Below, piece by piece: positions 15,896-23,893 of a DNA stretch of 27,013 bases. The number at the start of each line of letters is the position of its first letter. Position 1 is the first letter of the stretch. The DNA is from JAJFTV01 sp964426355 (GTDB lineage: Bacteria > Chloroflexota > Anaerolineae > Anaerolineales > Anaerolineaceae). The translations under genes were made by a program, and so were the position numbers. Location of the stretch: contig CAYRRA010000031.1 of assembly GCA_964426355.1 (NCBI GenBank), positions 1 to 27,013 on the forward strand. The letters are read 5' to 3'. The notes beneath the pieces were generated by a model that was not told where the DNA came from, did not search any database, and saw nothing but the letters and a program-made list of their open reading frames with translations.

Positions 15896-16750
15896 TTGTC
15901 TGAGAACCCTTCAACATCTATCATAAATCGAAGGTTGCAAAAGATTCTGCAATCAATTGACCGTATGCGCCCAATGCCAACGAGCGTCAGTCGGGTACTA
16001 AATGCGATTTCCAACGAACGATCCAATGCTGGGGAATTGAGCGAATTATTAGGGTTAGACCAGGCATTGGCAGCAAATGTATTACAAGCAGCTAATTCGG
16101 CTTACCTGGGCTATGGACCGTCTTGCTCGAATCTGACGGATGCAGTGATGCGATTAGGTTTTGACCGGATAAAAACCGTGGTGTTGGGTGTTGCTGCTTC
16201 GGGCACGCTTTCTGGTGGGTTGCCTGGATATCGTTTGGGTGCTGGCGAGTTATGGAATCATTCTGTCTCCACCGCTATTTCATCTCAATGGTTTGCGAGA
16301 ATCTTTTCATACCCCGATCCAGAAGATGCGTATGTTGCTGGTTTGTTGCATGATATGGGTAAATTGATGTTAGACCAATTTGCGCTTGCGGATTATGATC
16401 GATTGTTCGATTTGGTCCAAAACTATGGTTTGACCTTTTTTCAGGTAGAGCAAAAGCTGTTTGGTATCGATCATGCGCAGGTTGGCGGGATGATGGCACG
16501 TAAATGGAATTTTCCCCACCCATTGATTGATGCCATTCAGTGCCACCACAGCCCTCATCGTAGTGAAACCAAGGAATTATCCGCAATAATTAATATAGCC
16601 AATGCATTGGCGCCGTTGGATGAGGCTTCGTTAAAACGACTTGGAAAACGAGAAATTCACCCAAAATCATTAACTATTCTCAATATTTCGCCCAAAGAAT
16701 TAGAAAAACTTCACCAGGAAATGCTGGAACATCTGAAAATAAAACAATAG
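15896..16750 (+). CDS. HDOD-domain signalling protein embedded in the export-gate operon
   Basis: The protein has 284 residues, no signal peptide and no transmembrane segment. An HDOD domain spans about 20-235. Unlike most HDOD proteins it keeps a full set of HD-like residues: H122 (WNHSV), H152-D153 (GLLHDMGKLML), H193 (IDHAQVGG) and H217-H218 (QCHHSPH), so metal binding or hydrolase activity is conceivable. The start is TTG at 15896 with GAGGG four bases upstream; the ATG at 15885 is out of frame. It is immediately followed by a receiver-domain gene, and both interrupt the usually contiguous fliQ-fliR. HDOD proteins are known in motility and c-di-GMP signalling, but the partner here is unknown. 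The function is inferred only from context. Confidence 0.85.
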   Translation: MSENPSTSIINRRLQKILQSIDRMRPMPTSVSRVLNAISNERSNAGELSELLGLDQALAANVLQAANSAYLGYGPSCSNLTDAVMRLGFDRIKTVVLGVAASGTLSGGLPGYRLGAGELWNHSVSTAISSQWFARIFSYPDPEDAYVAGLLHDMGKLMLDQFALADYDRLFDLVQNYGLTFFQVEQKLFGIDHAQVGGMMARKWNFPHPLIDAIQCHHSPHRSETKELSAIINIANALAPLDEASLKRLGKREIHPKSLTILNISPKELEKLHQEMLEHLKIKQ

Positions 16751-16756
16751 AAACTT

Positions 16757-17173
16757 ATGCCACTCACCCCTGAAGCTGACATTAATAAAATTAACGCTAT
16801 AAAACCCGAAGTATACCTGATCGAGAATGATAAAGCCTTGCGAGATTTAATTACTTTAGGGTTATCCAGGCTGGATTATCAGGTTACAACGATTAAGCAG
16901 CCGGGTGAATTATTTACCTTGGCAAAGCAAAAGGCACCGCAATTACTCTTGATCGATTTATTTCTCCCGGGTTGGGACGCGATTGATTTCATTCAGCGCA
17001 TCAGGAAGGACGTTATACTGAGGGCTGTTCCACTTATGGTTCTCTCCTCTTATGGTTTTGAAGAAGTGATCATTCAGACTGCGTCATTGGGGGTTGTAGA
17101 CTTTGTACTAAAACCGTTTGATGTTGATTTTCTGTTAGCAAAGATCAAAAAATGGACAAAACCAATCCCTTGA
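16757..17173 (+). CDS. Stand-alone response regulator receiver domain
   Basis: The protein has 138 residues. After a 17-residue tail there is a single CheY-like receiver domain: acidic pocket E23/N24 (VYLIENDKAL), phosphoacceptor D67 (LLLIDLFLPGWDA), switch S97 (LMVLSSYG) and K119 (VLKPFD). The second acidic residue is Asn where Asp is usual (CheY D13), a substitution expected to alter Mg2+ binding. There is no output domain. It starts 6 bases after the HDOD gene stop and probably works with it or with FliM. CheY sits between fliY and fliO in Bacillus, but here the domain lies between fliQ and fliR. It is not a clear CheY by sequence, so I give no symbol. Confidence 0.85.
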   Translation: MPLTPEADINKINAIKPEVYLIENDKALRDLITLGLSRLDYQVTTIKQPGELFTLAKQKAPQLLLIDLFLPGWDAIDFIQRIRKDVILRAVPLMVLSSYGFEEVIIQTASLGVVDFVLKPFDVDFLLAKIKKWTKPIP

Positions 17174-17294
17174 AAGCCCGCAAGGTCAAGCTTTAATTCA
17201 ATACCATTTGGGGATTTTACGCTATCTTTAGAAGGGCTTCACTGAGGCTTTATAGATAAAAAAGGCTTTAGAGATTAAGCTTAAGCCGATTACT
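17174..17294. other. Leader between receiver gene and fliR, with tandem repeat
   Basis: This 121-bp gap is unusually long for the operon. It holds AAGCCC at 17174-17179 matched by GGGCTT at 17234-17239 (possible long-range stem), two near-identical 13-mers, the palindrome TTAAGCTTAA at 17275-17284, and a GGCTT/AAGCC pair flanking it. An RNA fold or a second promoter is possible; no clear -35/-10 pair was found. Confidence 0.4.
17245..17275 (+). repeat. Two tandem 13-bp repeats before fliR
   Basis: AGGCTTTATAGAT (17245-17257) and AGGCTTTAGAGAT (17263-17275) match at 12 of 13 positions with an 18-bp period. The spacing is close to two helical turns, so a protein-binding direct repeat is possible, but duplication by chance or slippage cannot be excluded. 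Confidence 0.5.
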
Positions 17295-18056
17295 ATGATT
17301 GTTTCTGTTGCCCAATTTCAGTATTTTTTTCTGGTCGTCACACGTGTCTTGATGATTCTGATCCAGATACCATATCTTGGGGGGTCAAACATCCCAAACC
17401 AGTTAAAGCTGGCATTGGGCGTTGTTTTATCTTTGGTGGTTATCCCGTGGAATGAAATTGGACAGGCAGAACAGGTGCTTCCGTTACTTTCGTTTGGTGC
17501 CGCGATTTTACAAGAACTGATTGTTGGTCTTTTGGTGGGGTTTGCGGCAATATTAACTTTTGGCGCTTTCCAAATTGCCGCAAAAGTGATGGAGTTAGGC
17601 AGTGGTTTTACCGCCGGGCAGGTTTTTAACCCAACATTGGGTGATGTCGGTTCGGCGTTTGATCAGCTCTTTTTGATGGTGGTGGTCCTCTTCTTTTTTA
17701 TAACCAATGGGCATCATGTTTTTCTGTTAGGGATAACGCGCTCGTTTGAAATTTTTCCTGTGATGACATCTTTGCAGACGATATCAATTGAGCGGGTGGT
17801 CTATTATTTCGCATCCTTTTTTAGTTTTGGAGTGCAAATCGCTCTTCCTGTATTCGGAGCTATCTTAATGGCAGATCTCGCATTAGGTCTACTGGCAAAA
17901 GTTGCCCCACAAATACAAGTTTTCTTCTTGGGGCTGCCAGTTAAAGTATGGCTGGGTCTGGCTGGTTTGATGTTGTCTTTTCAAGTTTTCTTACCACTCA
18001 TTCGAAACATGTTTCAAGAACTTGGACAGCGAATGTTGAGTTTATTAGGAGCCTGA
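17295..18056 (+). CDS. fliR: Flagellar export gate protein FliR
   Basis: This 253-residue protein has six hydrophobic segments and FliR-family motifs: MILIQIPYLGG near residue 20, LQELIVGLLVGFAAILTFGAFQIAAKVMELGSGF (broken by membrane borders, about 73-106) and LPVFGAILMADLALGLLAKVAPQIQVFFLGLPVK (about 183-216). It completes the FliPQR gate. It starts at ATG 17295 after the only sizeable gap in the operon; no strong Shine-Dalgarno lies at the usual distance (AAGC only), so translation may rely on the leader. It ends one base before the flhB ATG. Confidence 0.95.
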   Translation: MIVSVAQFQYFFLVVTRVLMILIQIPYLGGSNIPNQLKLALGVVLSLVVIPWNEIGQAEQVLPLLSFGAAILQELIVGLLVGFAAILTFGAFQIAAKVMELGSGFTAGQVFNPTLGDVGSAFDQLFLMVVVLFFFITNGHHVFLLGITRSFEIFPVMTSLQTISIERVVYYFASFFSFGVQIALPVFGAILMADLALGLLAKVAPQIQVFFLGLPVKVWLGLAGLMLSFQVFLPLIRNMFQELGQRMLSLLGA

Positions 18057-18057
18057 C

Positions 18058-19131
18058 ATGGCAGAAAAGACCGAACAACCAACTCCCCGAAAGTTAGCAG
18101 AAGCGAGAGAACGCGGACAGGTTGCTCGAAGTATTGAGTTGAATGCTGCTATGGGTTTGATGGCAGGAGCAATGCTCTTGCAGTCCGCGGGTAAAGGATT
18201 GGTGGAAGGTTTTGGAAAAATGTTTAAAAGCTCTACTGATCTGATGATGTTGGATACCATTACTTTTGATTGGTTGAAGGAAAATGCAATTTTTTCCTTT
18301 TCATTAATATTGCCCTCGTTAATGCAAATTGTGCTTGTTCTGATGGTCGTTGGGGTTGGTGTAACCATCGTTCAGACCGGCTTTTCCTTTGCGAGCAAAC
18401 GGAAATTTGTAGACTTTGAAAGAGTGAACCCAGTTAAGGGGATTAAACGGTTGTTCTCTTTAGATGGGTTGCAACAGTTGATTAAATCCATGTTGAAACT
18501 TGTCGTGGTTGGGTACGTAGTGTATGCATTTGCGAAGAAAAATTTGGAGACAATTCTTGTCTTGGCAGCGATGGATATTTCATCAGGAATTAATGAGTGG
18601 GTGGCATTGGCGTTTAAATTGATATGGAATGTGGCGACTGCGTATTTTGTTTTGGCGGTCGCTGATTATATTTTTCAAAGATGGAATTTCATGCGACAGA
18701 TGCGAATGTCTCGGCAAGAGATTATTGATGAAGTGAAGCAAAGCGAAGGCGATCCTTTCATGCGGTCAAGAATACGCCAGTTACAACGCCAGATGATGGC
18801 TCGGCGTATGATGGCAAATGTGCCCAAAGCTGACGTGATTATCACAAACCCGACTCACCTGGCAATTGCGATTAAATATGACGCAGAAACGATGCGTGCA
18901 CCGAAAGTTCTGGCAAAGGGCAGTATGCAGGTGGCAAAGCGGATTGTTGAAAAAGCCAAAGAACACCAAATTCCGGTGATGGAAAATAAACCAGTAGCTC
19001 GAGCTATTTATGCTGCAGTGGATATTGATGAGGAGATTCCTCCTGAGATGTACATGGCTATCGCTGAGATACTTGCCCATGTTTACAAAATGCGCAGGAA
19101 CAAGTTTACTGCTTCACCTGTGATGAATTAG
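18058..19131 (+). CDS. flhB: Flagellar export switch protein FlhB
   Basis: This 357-residue protein begins MAEKTEQPTPRKLAEARERG, a family hallmark, then four transmembrane helices (about 28-50, 84-108, 142-160, 183-205). The cytoplasmic FlhBc domain has the self-cleaving N264-P265-T266-H267 motif (VIITNPTHLAIAIKY). Autocleavage between N264 and P265 switches export from rod/hook to filament substrates. It begins one base after fliR stops with AGGAGCC as ribosome site. Length is normal and no key residue is missing. Confidence 0.97.
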   Translation: MAEKTEQPTPRKLAEARERGQVARSIELNAAMGLMAGAMLLQSAGKGLVEGFGKMFKSSTDLMMLDTITFDWLKENAIFSFSLILPSLMQIVLVLMVVGVGVTIVQTGFSFASKRKFVDFERVNPVKGIKRLFSLDGLQQLIKSMLKLVVVGYVVYAFAKKNLETILVLAAMDISSGINEWVALAFKLIWNVATAYFVLAVADYIFQRWNFMRQMRMSRQEIIDEVKQSEGDPFMRSRIRQLQRQMMARRMMANVPKADVIITNPTHLAIAIKYDAETMRAPKVLAKGSMQVAKRIVEKAKEHQIPVMENKPVARAIYAAVDIDEEIPPEMYMAIAEILAHVYKMRRNKFTASPVMN

Positions 19132-19139
19132 GAATAAAT

Positions 19140-21239
19140 ATGACAACTGCTAATTCTACAAAATCAAAACCTTTTCTGGATTTTCAAAGCCTTTTCCGCT
19201 CAAATGATGCATTAATGGCTATTGCCGTAGTGGTTGTGATCGGGATGATGCTCATTCAGCTCCCAACCGGATTCGTCGATGTGCTGATTGTCTTGAATAT
19301 TGCCCTTTCCATCGGCATCATGCTGTTGAGTATGTATGTCACAAATCCGCTGGAATTCTCCGTTTTTCCCTCGTTATTGTTGATGGTGACACTATTCAGA
19401 CTGGGGATAAATGTTTCAGCAAGCAGGTTGATTCTCTTGAATGGTGATGCGGGAAAGGTTGTTTCAACATTCGGAAATATCGTGGTGGGGGGTAATTATG
19501 TTGTGGGTATCGTCGTATTCCTGATTTTGTTGGTGATCCAATTTGCAGTGATTACTTCTGGTGCTGGACGCGTTGCTGAAGTAGCTGCTCGGTTTACACT
19601 AGACGCAATGCCCGGAAAGCAGATGTCCATTGATGCCGATTTGAATGCTGGGATGATTAATGATGACCAGGCTCGAAAACGCAGAAGAGATGTGCAAATT
19701 GAAGCTGATTTTTACGGCTCAATGGATGGCGCCAGTAAATTTGTTAAAGGCGATTCAATCGCCGCGATCATTGTGATGTTGGTCAATGTGCTGGGCGGTT
19801 TTGTAATTGGTATGGTGATGAGCGGGATGTCCTTTCAGGAAGCCCTTCAGCATTACGCTTTGTTGACGGTTGGTGCTGGTCTTGCCACGCAGATACCGTC
19901 GTTATTGATTTCGTCCGCATCAGGTTTGATTGTTACACGAACTGCCACCGATGCACCGCTTGGCAGCGATGTGATCTCACAATTAGGGAACTTGAATGCG
20001 CTGGTCGTGGGAACGGTTATCGTTACGGTGATTGGCTTGCTTCCTGGAATGCCCAAGTTCCCGTTTCTTCTGGTTGCTTTGCTGATGGGTGGAGGGGCTT
20101 ATATGGCATGGCGGTCAAAGAAGCGAGCGACTGTGATGGTGGAAGAAGCGCCAAAAGCTCCAGAAAAACCCGCTCTACAGACCCCCGAAGAAATGATGGG
20201 CATGGCAATTGTTGACCCGATGGGTTTGGAGGTGGGATACGGATTAATCCCGCTGGTTGATGAAGACCGTGCAGACAACCTTTTATTCCAAATTACGAAT
20301 ATTCGACGACAAATCCTGGATGAACTTGGTTTGGTCATTCCGGTCATTCGAATCCGCGATAACCTGAGACTGAAACCAAATGAGTACAGAATCAAGGTAA
20401 GGGGGGAAGAAGTTGCGCGCGGTGAAATTTTTGTTGATCGTTATATGGCAATTCCATCCGGTGAGACGGATGGAACCCTGTCAGGCATGAAAACAACGGA
20501 ACCTGCTTTTGGGCTGCCAGCTGTGTGGATTGGTGAAGCAGAAAAAGGTAGGGCGGAGCTGATGGGTTATACGGTTGTCTCCCCCCTGGCTGTACTGAGC
20601 ACTCATTTAACTGAAATCATTCGAAAACATGCATCCGGGTTGTTATCGCGTCAGATGATTCACGAGATGCTGGACCATTTGAAAAGTAAGACGCCGGCTG
20701 CTGTGGAAGGCGTAATTCCTGATAAGATTTCTCTGGGTGAGTTCCAAGAAGTCTTGCGGAATCTGTTGCGCGAGCGTATTCCAATCCGAAATCTGGCTGG
20801 TATTCTGGAGGTACTGGAAAGGCATATTGGGGTTACAAGGGATTCAAAGATTTTAGCTGAAGCGGTGCGACAGACGATGTCTTTAACCATTTCCAATCTC
20901 TATAAAGATGACACGGGCACTTTGCATGTGTTCACATTGTCACCTCATCTTGAGACGATTCTGCGTGGTTCGTTGAGTTCGTCAGAAGGCGGGTTGGGTT
21001 TTCAGATTGACGCTGATCTTGCCCAGGCAATACTCAACTCAACAGGGACAAAGATGGAGGATGTGGCGAAGAAGGGTCACATGCCCATCCTGTTGTGCCC
21101 GCGGGAAATTCGTTTGGCATTTCGCAGGTTGATCGAACAGGCTTTTCCTAACCTCGTTGTACTGGCATTTTCCGAGATTGGATCAAACATCCGGGTGCAG
21201 GCACATGGCATGGTTGAGGTAAAACAACAACAGGGCTAA
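19140..21239 (+). CDS. flhA: Flagellar export pore protein FlhA
   Basis: This 699-residue protein has eight transmembrane helices in the first about 325 residues and a cytoplasmic C-terminal domain (about 350-695) forming the nonameric export ring. Between them lies the FHIPEP signature (about residues 158-205: DAMPGKQMSIDADLNAG, IEADFYGSMDGASKFVKGD). The FlhAc part holds conserved stretches such as GYTVVSPLAVLSTHLTEII and LREIRLAFRRL-type sequence. It is the docking platform for chaperone-substrate complexes such as FlgN-FlgK, both of whose genes are downstream in this cluster. It follows flhB by 8 bases and precedes flhF by 9. Confidence 0.97.
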   Translation: MTTANSTKSKPFLDFQSLFRSNDALMAIAVVVVIGMMLIQLPTGFVDVLIVLNIALSIGIMLLSMYVTNPLEFSVFPSLLLMVTLFRLGINVSASRLILLNGDAGKVVSTFGNIVVGGNYVVGIVVFLILLVIQFAVITSGAGRVAEVAARFTLDAMPGKQMSIDADLNAGMINDDQARKRRRDVQIEADFYGSMDGASKFVKGDSIAAIIVMLVNVLGGFVIGMVMSGMSFQEALQHYALLTVGAGLATQIPSLLISSASGLIVTRTATDAPLGSDVISQLGNLNALVVGTVIVTVIGLLPGMPKFPFLLVALLMGGGAYMAWRSKKRATVMVEEAPKAPEKPALQTPEEMMGMAIVDPMGLEVGYGLIPLVDEDRADNLLFQITNIRRQILDELGLVIPVIRIRDNLRLKPNEYRIKVRGEEVARGEIFVDRYMAIPSGETDGTLSGMKTTEPAFGLPAVWIGEAEKGRAELMGYTVVSPLAVLSTHLTEIIRKHASGLLSRQMIHEMLDHLKSKTPAAVEGVIPDKISLGEFQEVLRNLLRERIPIRNLAGILEVLERHIGVTRDSKILAEAVRQTMSLTISNLYKDDTGTLHVFTLSPHLETILRGSLSSSEGGLGFQIDADLAQAILNSTGTKMEDVAKKGHMPILLCPREIRLAFRRLIEQAFPNLVVLAFSEIGSNIRVQAHGMVEVKQQQG

Positions 21240-21248
21240 GGTGAGAGA

Positions 21249-22586
21249 ATGCAGACAAAGACATTTCGAGCAGAGAATATGCTGGCAGCCATGGAACAGG
21301 TTCGCAATGAACTGGGTCCAGAGGCTTTGATTGTCTCGATCCGAAAAGTTCTCACCGGTCCTGCTTGGCAGGTTTGGCAAAAGCCACAGGTGGAAGTTGT
21401 TGCAGTTGCACAGCAAACGGAGCCGGGGAAAAGCGGGCAGACGATGAAAACCACACAGAAGCGTGAACCCCGCCAGGAAATCCCCGCCAAAGCGGCAGTA
21501 AGACCAGTTGCGAAAGAAATCAATAAAGAGCCAATACAGGAGGGTCAATCTTTAAACAAGCCAGAATCCATTCACCCCGATAAAAAAATCTATTTGGATT
21601 CATTGTTTACGTCTGGTCAAGACAAAAGCCCATCAGTTGCGGATAGCCAAAAACAAATAGAGCAAGATAAAAACGAGTTTCTTGGAAAACTGATTCTTCA
21701 GCTCGCTAAACAGCAAGATATTTCTCCAAAAGAAACCCAAGCTGTACCGCCAAAAATTGAACAGGTCACGCCACAGGTGGTTTTTGATAAACAAGACGAT
21801 AAAAAATTGCAGATGATCCTTGACCATGTGCAGAGTTATCAGCTTGAGCCTGAACTGATGGATCAGCTCAAGACTACCTGTAAAGAAATTTTACTTGGGA
21901 AAATGATGGTTGATGAGCAGCGGATACTGGATTGTATTCAAACCCAGTTAGTTTCAAAGATTCGTACGGTTGGGAATATGGATTTCCGTGGGGTCCCGTT
22001 GTTCTTGGTTGGAGGAAGTGGTGCTGGTAAAACGACCACTTGCGCGAAACTTGCTATCCATTTTTCTGCAATGCGAAACAAAAAGGTTTTTTGGGTCTGT
22101 GCGGATACCGTCCGTTTTGGGGCAGTTCAGGAAGCAAAAAATTACTGTGACACAATTGGCATCCCGATGCAGCCCGTATATTCTGCTGATGAACTGCGAC
22201 AGGTGGTAGATTCGGTGCGGGATGAATTTGATATCACCCTGATCGATATGCCTGCATACAATGCATTGGATGAAAATAACCTGGTTGAACTTGGAAGCTG
22301 GCTTACATCGATCCCCGCAAGACTGATTTGGCTCGTAGTGCCCGCTGTTGCTGCATATCAACCCATGCTTGTTCAAGCCAACGCGATAAAGCCATTTCGC
22401 CCAAACGGGATGATATATACCAAGCTGGATGAGATCACCCAGTTTAGCCCGATGATTAACCTTGCATGGCGAAGTCAGCTTCCACTGGTGTTTTTTGCTT
22501 TTGGAAGCCAGTTGATTAATGAGATGATTCCTGCTAAAGCTGAACTTTTGGTGAAGGCGTTATTTTCAGAAAGGTTTAGAGTATGA
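21249..22586 (+). CDS. flhF: Flagellar placement GTPase FlhF with altered G3 motif
   Basis: The protein has 445 residues. An N-terminal basic/B domain (1-55: KTFRAENMLAAMEQVRNELG) is followed by a Gln/Lys/Pro-rich linker (about 56-180), a helical N-domain (about 185-245) and an SRP-type GTPase G domain. P-loop: V254-GGSGAGKT at 255-262 (usually GPTGVGKT). G2 region: D286 in ADTVRFGA. G3: D333-M-P-A-Y-N in place of the usual DTAGR. G4: T391-K-L-D394. FlhF marks the site of flagellar assembly with FlhG. No flhG is adjacent or in this window. The missing TAGR suggests altered or impaired GTP hydrolysis. It overlaps the following gene by 4 bases. Confidence 0.93.
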   Translation: MQTKTFRAENMLAAMEQVRNELGPEALIVSIRKVLTGPAWQVWQKPQVEVVAVAQQTEPGKSGQTMKTTQKREPRQEIPAKAAVRPVAKEINKEPIQEGQSLNKPESIHPDKKIYLDSLFTSGQDKSPSVADSQKQIEQDKNEFLGKLILQLAKQQDISPKETQAVPPKIEQVTPQVVFDKQDDKKLQMILDHVQSYQLEPELMDQLKTTCKEILLGKMMVDEQRILDCIQTQLVSKIRTVGNMDFRGVPLFLVGGSGAGKTTTCAKLAIHFSAMRNKKVFWVCADTVRFGAVQEAKNYCDTIGIPMQPVYSADELRQVVDSVRDEFDITLIDMPAYNALDENNLVELGSWLTSIPARLIWLVVPAVAAYQPMLVQANAIKPFRPNGMIYTKLDEITQFSPMINLAWRSQLPLVFFAFGSQLINEMIPAKAELLVKALFSERFRV

Positions 22587-22957
22587 ATAACCAATATACG
22601 ATGATTATGAATAACTCCGAAGACTTGGAAGATGAAGAGTTGAAACCAATTCTGATTGGTCCTTACGGTGAGAATCGTGTTCCACTGGCAATTGAGTTTG
22701 TTTTTGCGGTGGCGCGCATTATCACTATTGTTTCTGCGGTATTGGTGACGATCTTCTCTTTGATCAATCACGCTCATTGGTTGATCCTGGTTATAAGGCT
22801 CGCAGTAACGATCGGAGTCATTGGGTTATTAGGATATTGTGCGAGTTGGCTGGTTGGTAGATTTTATATCCATGCTGCTGTAAATGAACTGAAGGATATA
22901 GAAGCAAAAATCCAGGAAAAAAATGCTGAAAAAACTCAATTTGATCAGGAGTACTAA
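22583..22957 (+). CDS. Two-helix membrane protein of unknown function in the flhG position
   Basis: This 124-residue protein is not recognised. It has an acidic N-terminal tail (1-32), two transmembrane helices (about 38-61 and 66-91) and a C-terminal charged helix or coiled coil (about 98-122: NELKDIEAKIQEKNAEK). Its ATG overlaps the flhF stop (ATGA), so translation is coupled to flhF, and fliA follows 20 bases later. In most organisms flhG (an ATPase, cytoplasmic) follows flhF; this protein has no P-loop and cannot be FlhG. A membrane partner of FlhF or of the flagellar base is a reasonable guess from context alone. A less likely start is the Met at residue 7 or 9. Confidence 0.75.
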   Translation: MNNQYTMIMNNSEDLEDEELKPILIGPYGENRVPLAIEFVFAVARIITIVSAVLVTIFSLINHAHWLILVIRLAVTIGVIGLLGYCASWLVGRFYIHAAVNELKDIEAKIQEKNAEKTQFDQEY

Positions 22958-22977
22958 GAGTTTGAAAAAGGTGTACG

Positions 22978-23742
22978 ATGGGTATTCAAGTCGGGCAGGA
23001 TGATATCACAGTGAATCAAAAATCATCTATGATGGGGAATAATCGCGAACAGATCATCATGGAACACCTCCCATTGGTAAAGTTTGTCATTGGGCGGCTT
23101 GGAGTGTTTAGCTCGAACGATTTTGAATATGAAGACCTGTTGAACCAGGGAATTATCGGTCTGATTGAGGCATTGGATCATTTCGATACTAAATATGGTA
23201 CGCAATTCAGCACTTATGCAACGTTGAAAATTCGCAGCAAGGTACTGGATTATCTTCGCGAACTGGATTGGATGCCGCGAACTACGCGTGACCGGGTGAA
23301 GAAGGTAAAATCTGCCATTTCTCATTTGGAAAAGGAATTTCACCGCGAACCCACCGATAATGAAATTGCAGAATTTCTGGATATGGATATCGATTCTCTC
23401 CAAAAAACATTAGCAGATACCAGCAGAGTAGTGGTATCTCTAGATGCAGACGATCAAATCAACCAGGATTCTGAGGATGCACTCCCGTTATATGACCGTT
23501 TGATGGACCACAATCAAGTTGATCCATTGATTCAGGTTGAGGAACACGACTTTCACAGTTTATTGGTCGAGAAGCTGAAAGAATTACCAGAGAGGGAGCA
23601 GATGATCCTTTCTCTCTATTATTATGACAGGCTCACGTTTAAGGAAATTGGCGAAGTGTTAGATATTTCAGAATCGCGGATTTGCCAGATACACGGCAAG
23701 ACGGTGCTTACATTAAAGGCTTTGATGGAACGGGAAATATAA
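22978..23742 (+). CDS. fliA: RNA polymerase sigma factor FliA (sigma-28)
   Basis: This 254-residue protein has region 2 (about 30-95: HLPLVKFVIGRL, FEYEDLLNQGIIGLIEALDHFD, FSTYATLKIRSKVLDYLRELDW), the FliA-typical MPRTTRDRVKKVKSAI of region 3 (about 99-140), and region 4 (about 200-250: LKELPEREQMILSLYYYDRLTFKEIGEVLDISESRICQIHGK), whose HTH reads the -35. The RELDWMPR stretch is a strong FliA marker. Its activity should be held by FlgM, encoded 2.2 kb downstream. A matching promoter is present before flgM. ATG 22978 follows AAAAGGTG. It follows the unknown membrane protein by 20 bases. Confidence 0.96.
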   Translation: MGIQVGQDDITVNQKSSMMGNNREQIIMEHLPLVKFVIGRLGVFSSNDFEYEDLLNQGIIGLIEALDHFDTKYGTQFSTYATLKIRSKVLDYLRELDWMPRTTRDRVKKVKSAISHLEKEFHREPTDNEIAEFLDMDIDSLQKTLADTSRVVVSLDADDQINQDSEDALPLYDRLMDHNQVDPLIQVEEHDFHSLLVEKLKELPEREQMILSLYYYDRLTFKEIGEVLDISESRICQIHGKTVLTLKALMEREI

Positions 23743-23893
23743 CGGAGCTGATCGTCCAACGGTTATTTTTTACGCTCAATTTAGTTTTGCTTCACCAAGT
23801 CTTTACAGTAAAAAATGCATAGTTACGGTATCTTTAGGATGCGGTGACCTGTAGAAACGGGTTGCCAGGCAAAGTATATCTTGTTGGAGTGAA
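23743..23893. other. Intergenic region between fliA and the HTH-like gene
   Basis: This 151-bp gap, the largest within the flagellar cluster, may contain an operon break. It includes a T-run after GGTTATTTTTT (about 23760-23770) and the palindrome TTGCCAGGCAA at 23862-23872. I saw no complete sigma-28 promoter or riboswitch. TTTACA at 23802-23807 resembles a -35, but no good -10 lies at 16-18 bases. Confidence 0.35.
23862..23872. promoter_or_regulatory. 11-bp palindrome, possible operator
   Basis: TTGCC-A-GGCAA is a perfect palindrome with one central base, 21 bases upstream of the ATG at 23894. The single-base centre cannot form a hairpin loop, so a dimeric protein-binding site is the more likely reading if it is functional. 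Confidence 0.35.

Noticed and set aside
17285..17292. GCCGATTA as a sigma-28 -10 box before fliR
   Set aside because: It ends 2 bases before the fliR ATG, has no TAAA at -35, and its start site would lie inside the gene.
18004..18015. GAAACATGTTTC palindrome in fliR as a further operator
   Set aside because: It is a single palindrome inside a coding region; without a paired copy it is most simply coincidence.
23743..23893. Cyclic-di-GMP (GEMM) riboswitch between fliA and the HTH-like gene
   Set aside because: GGCAAAG and a few loops look suggestive but the conserved GEMM core and paired stems are absent.
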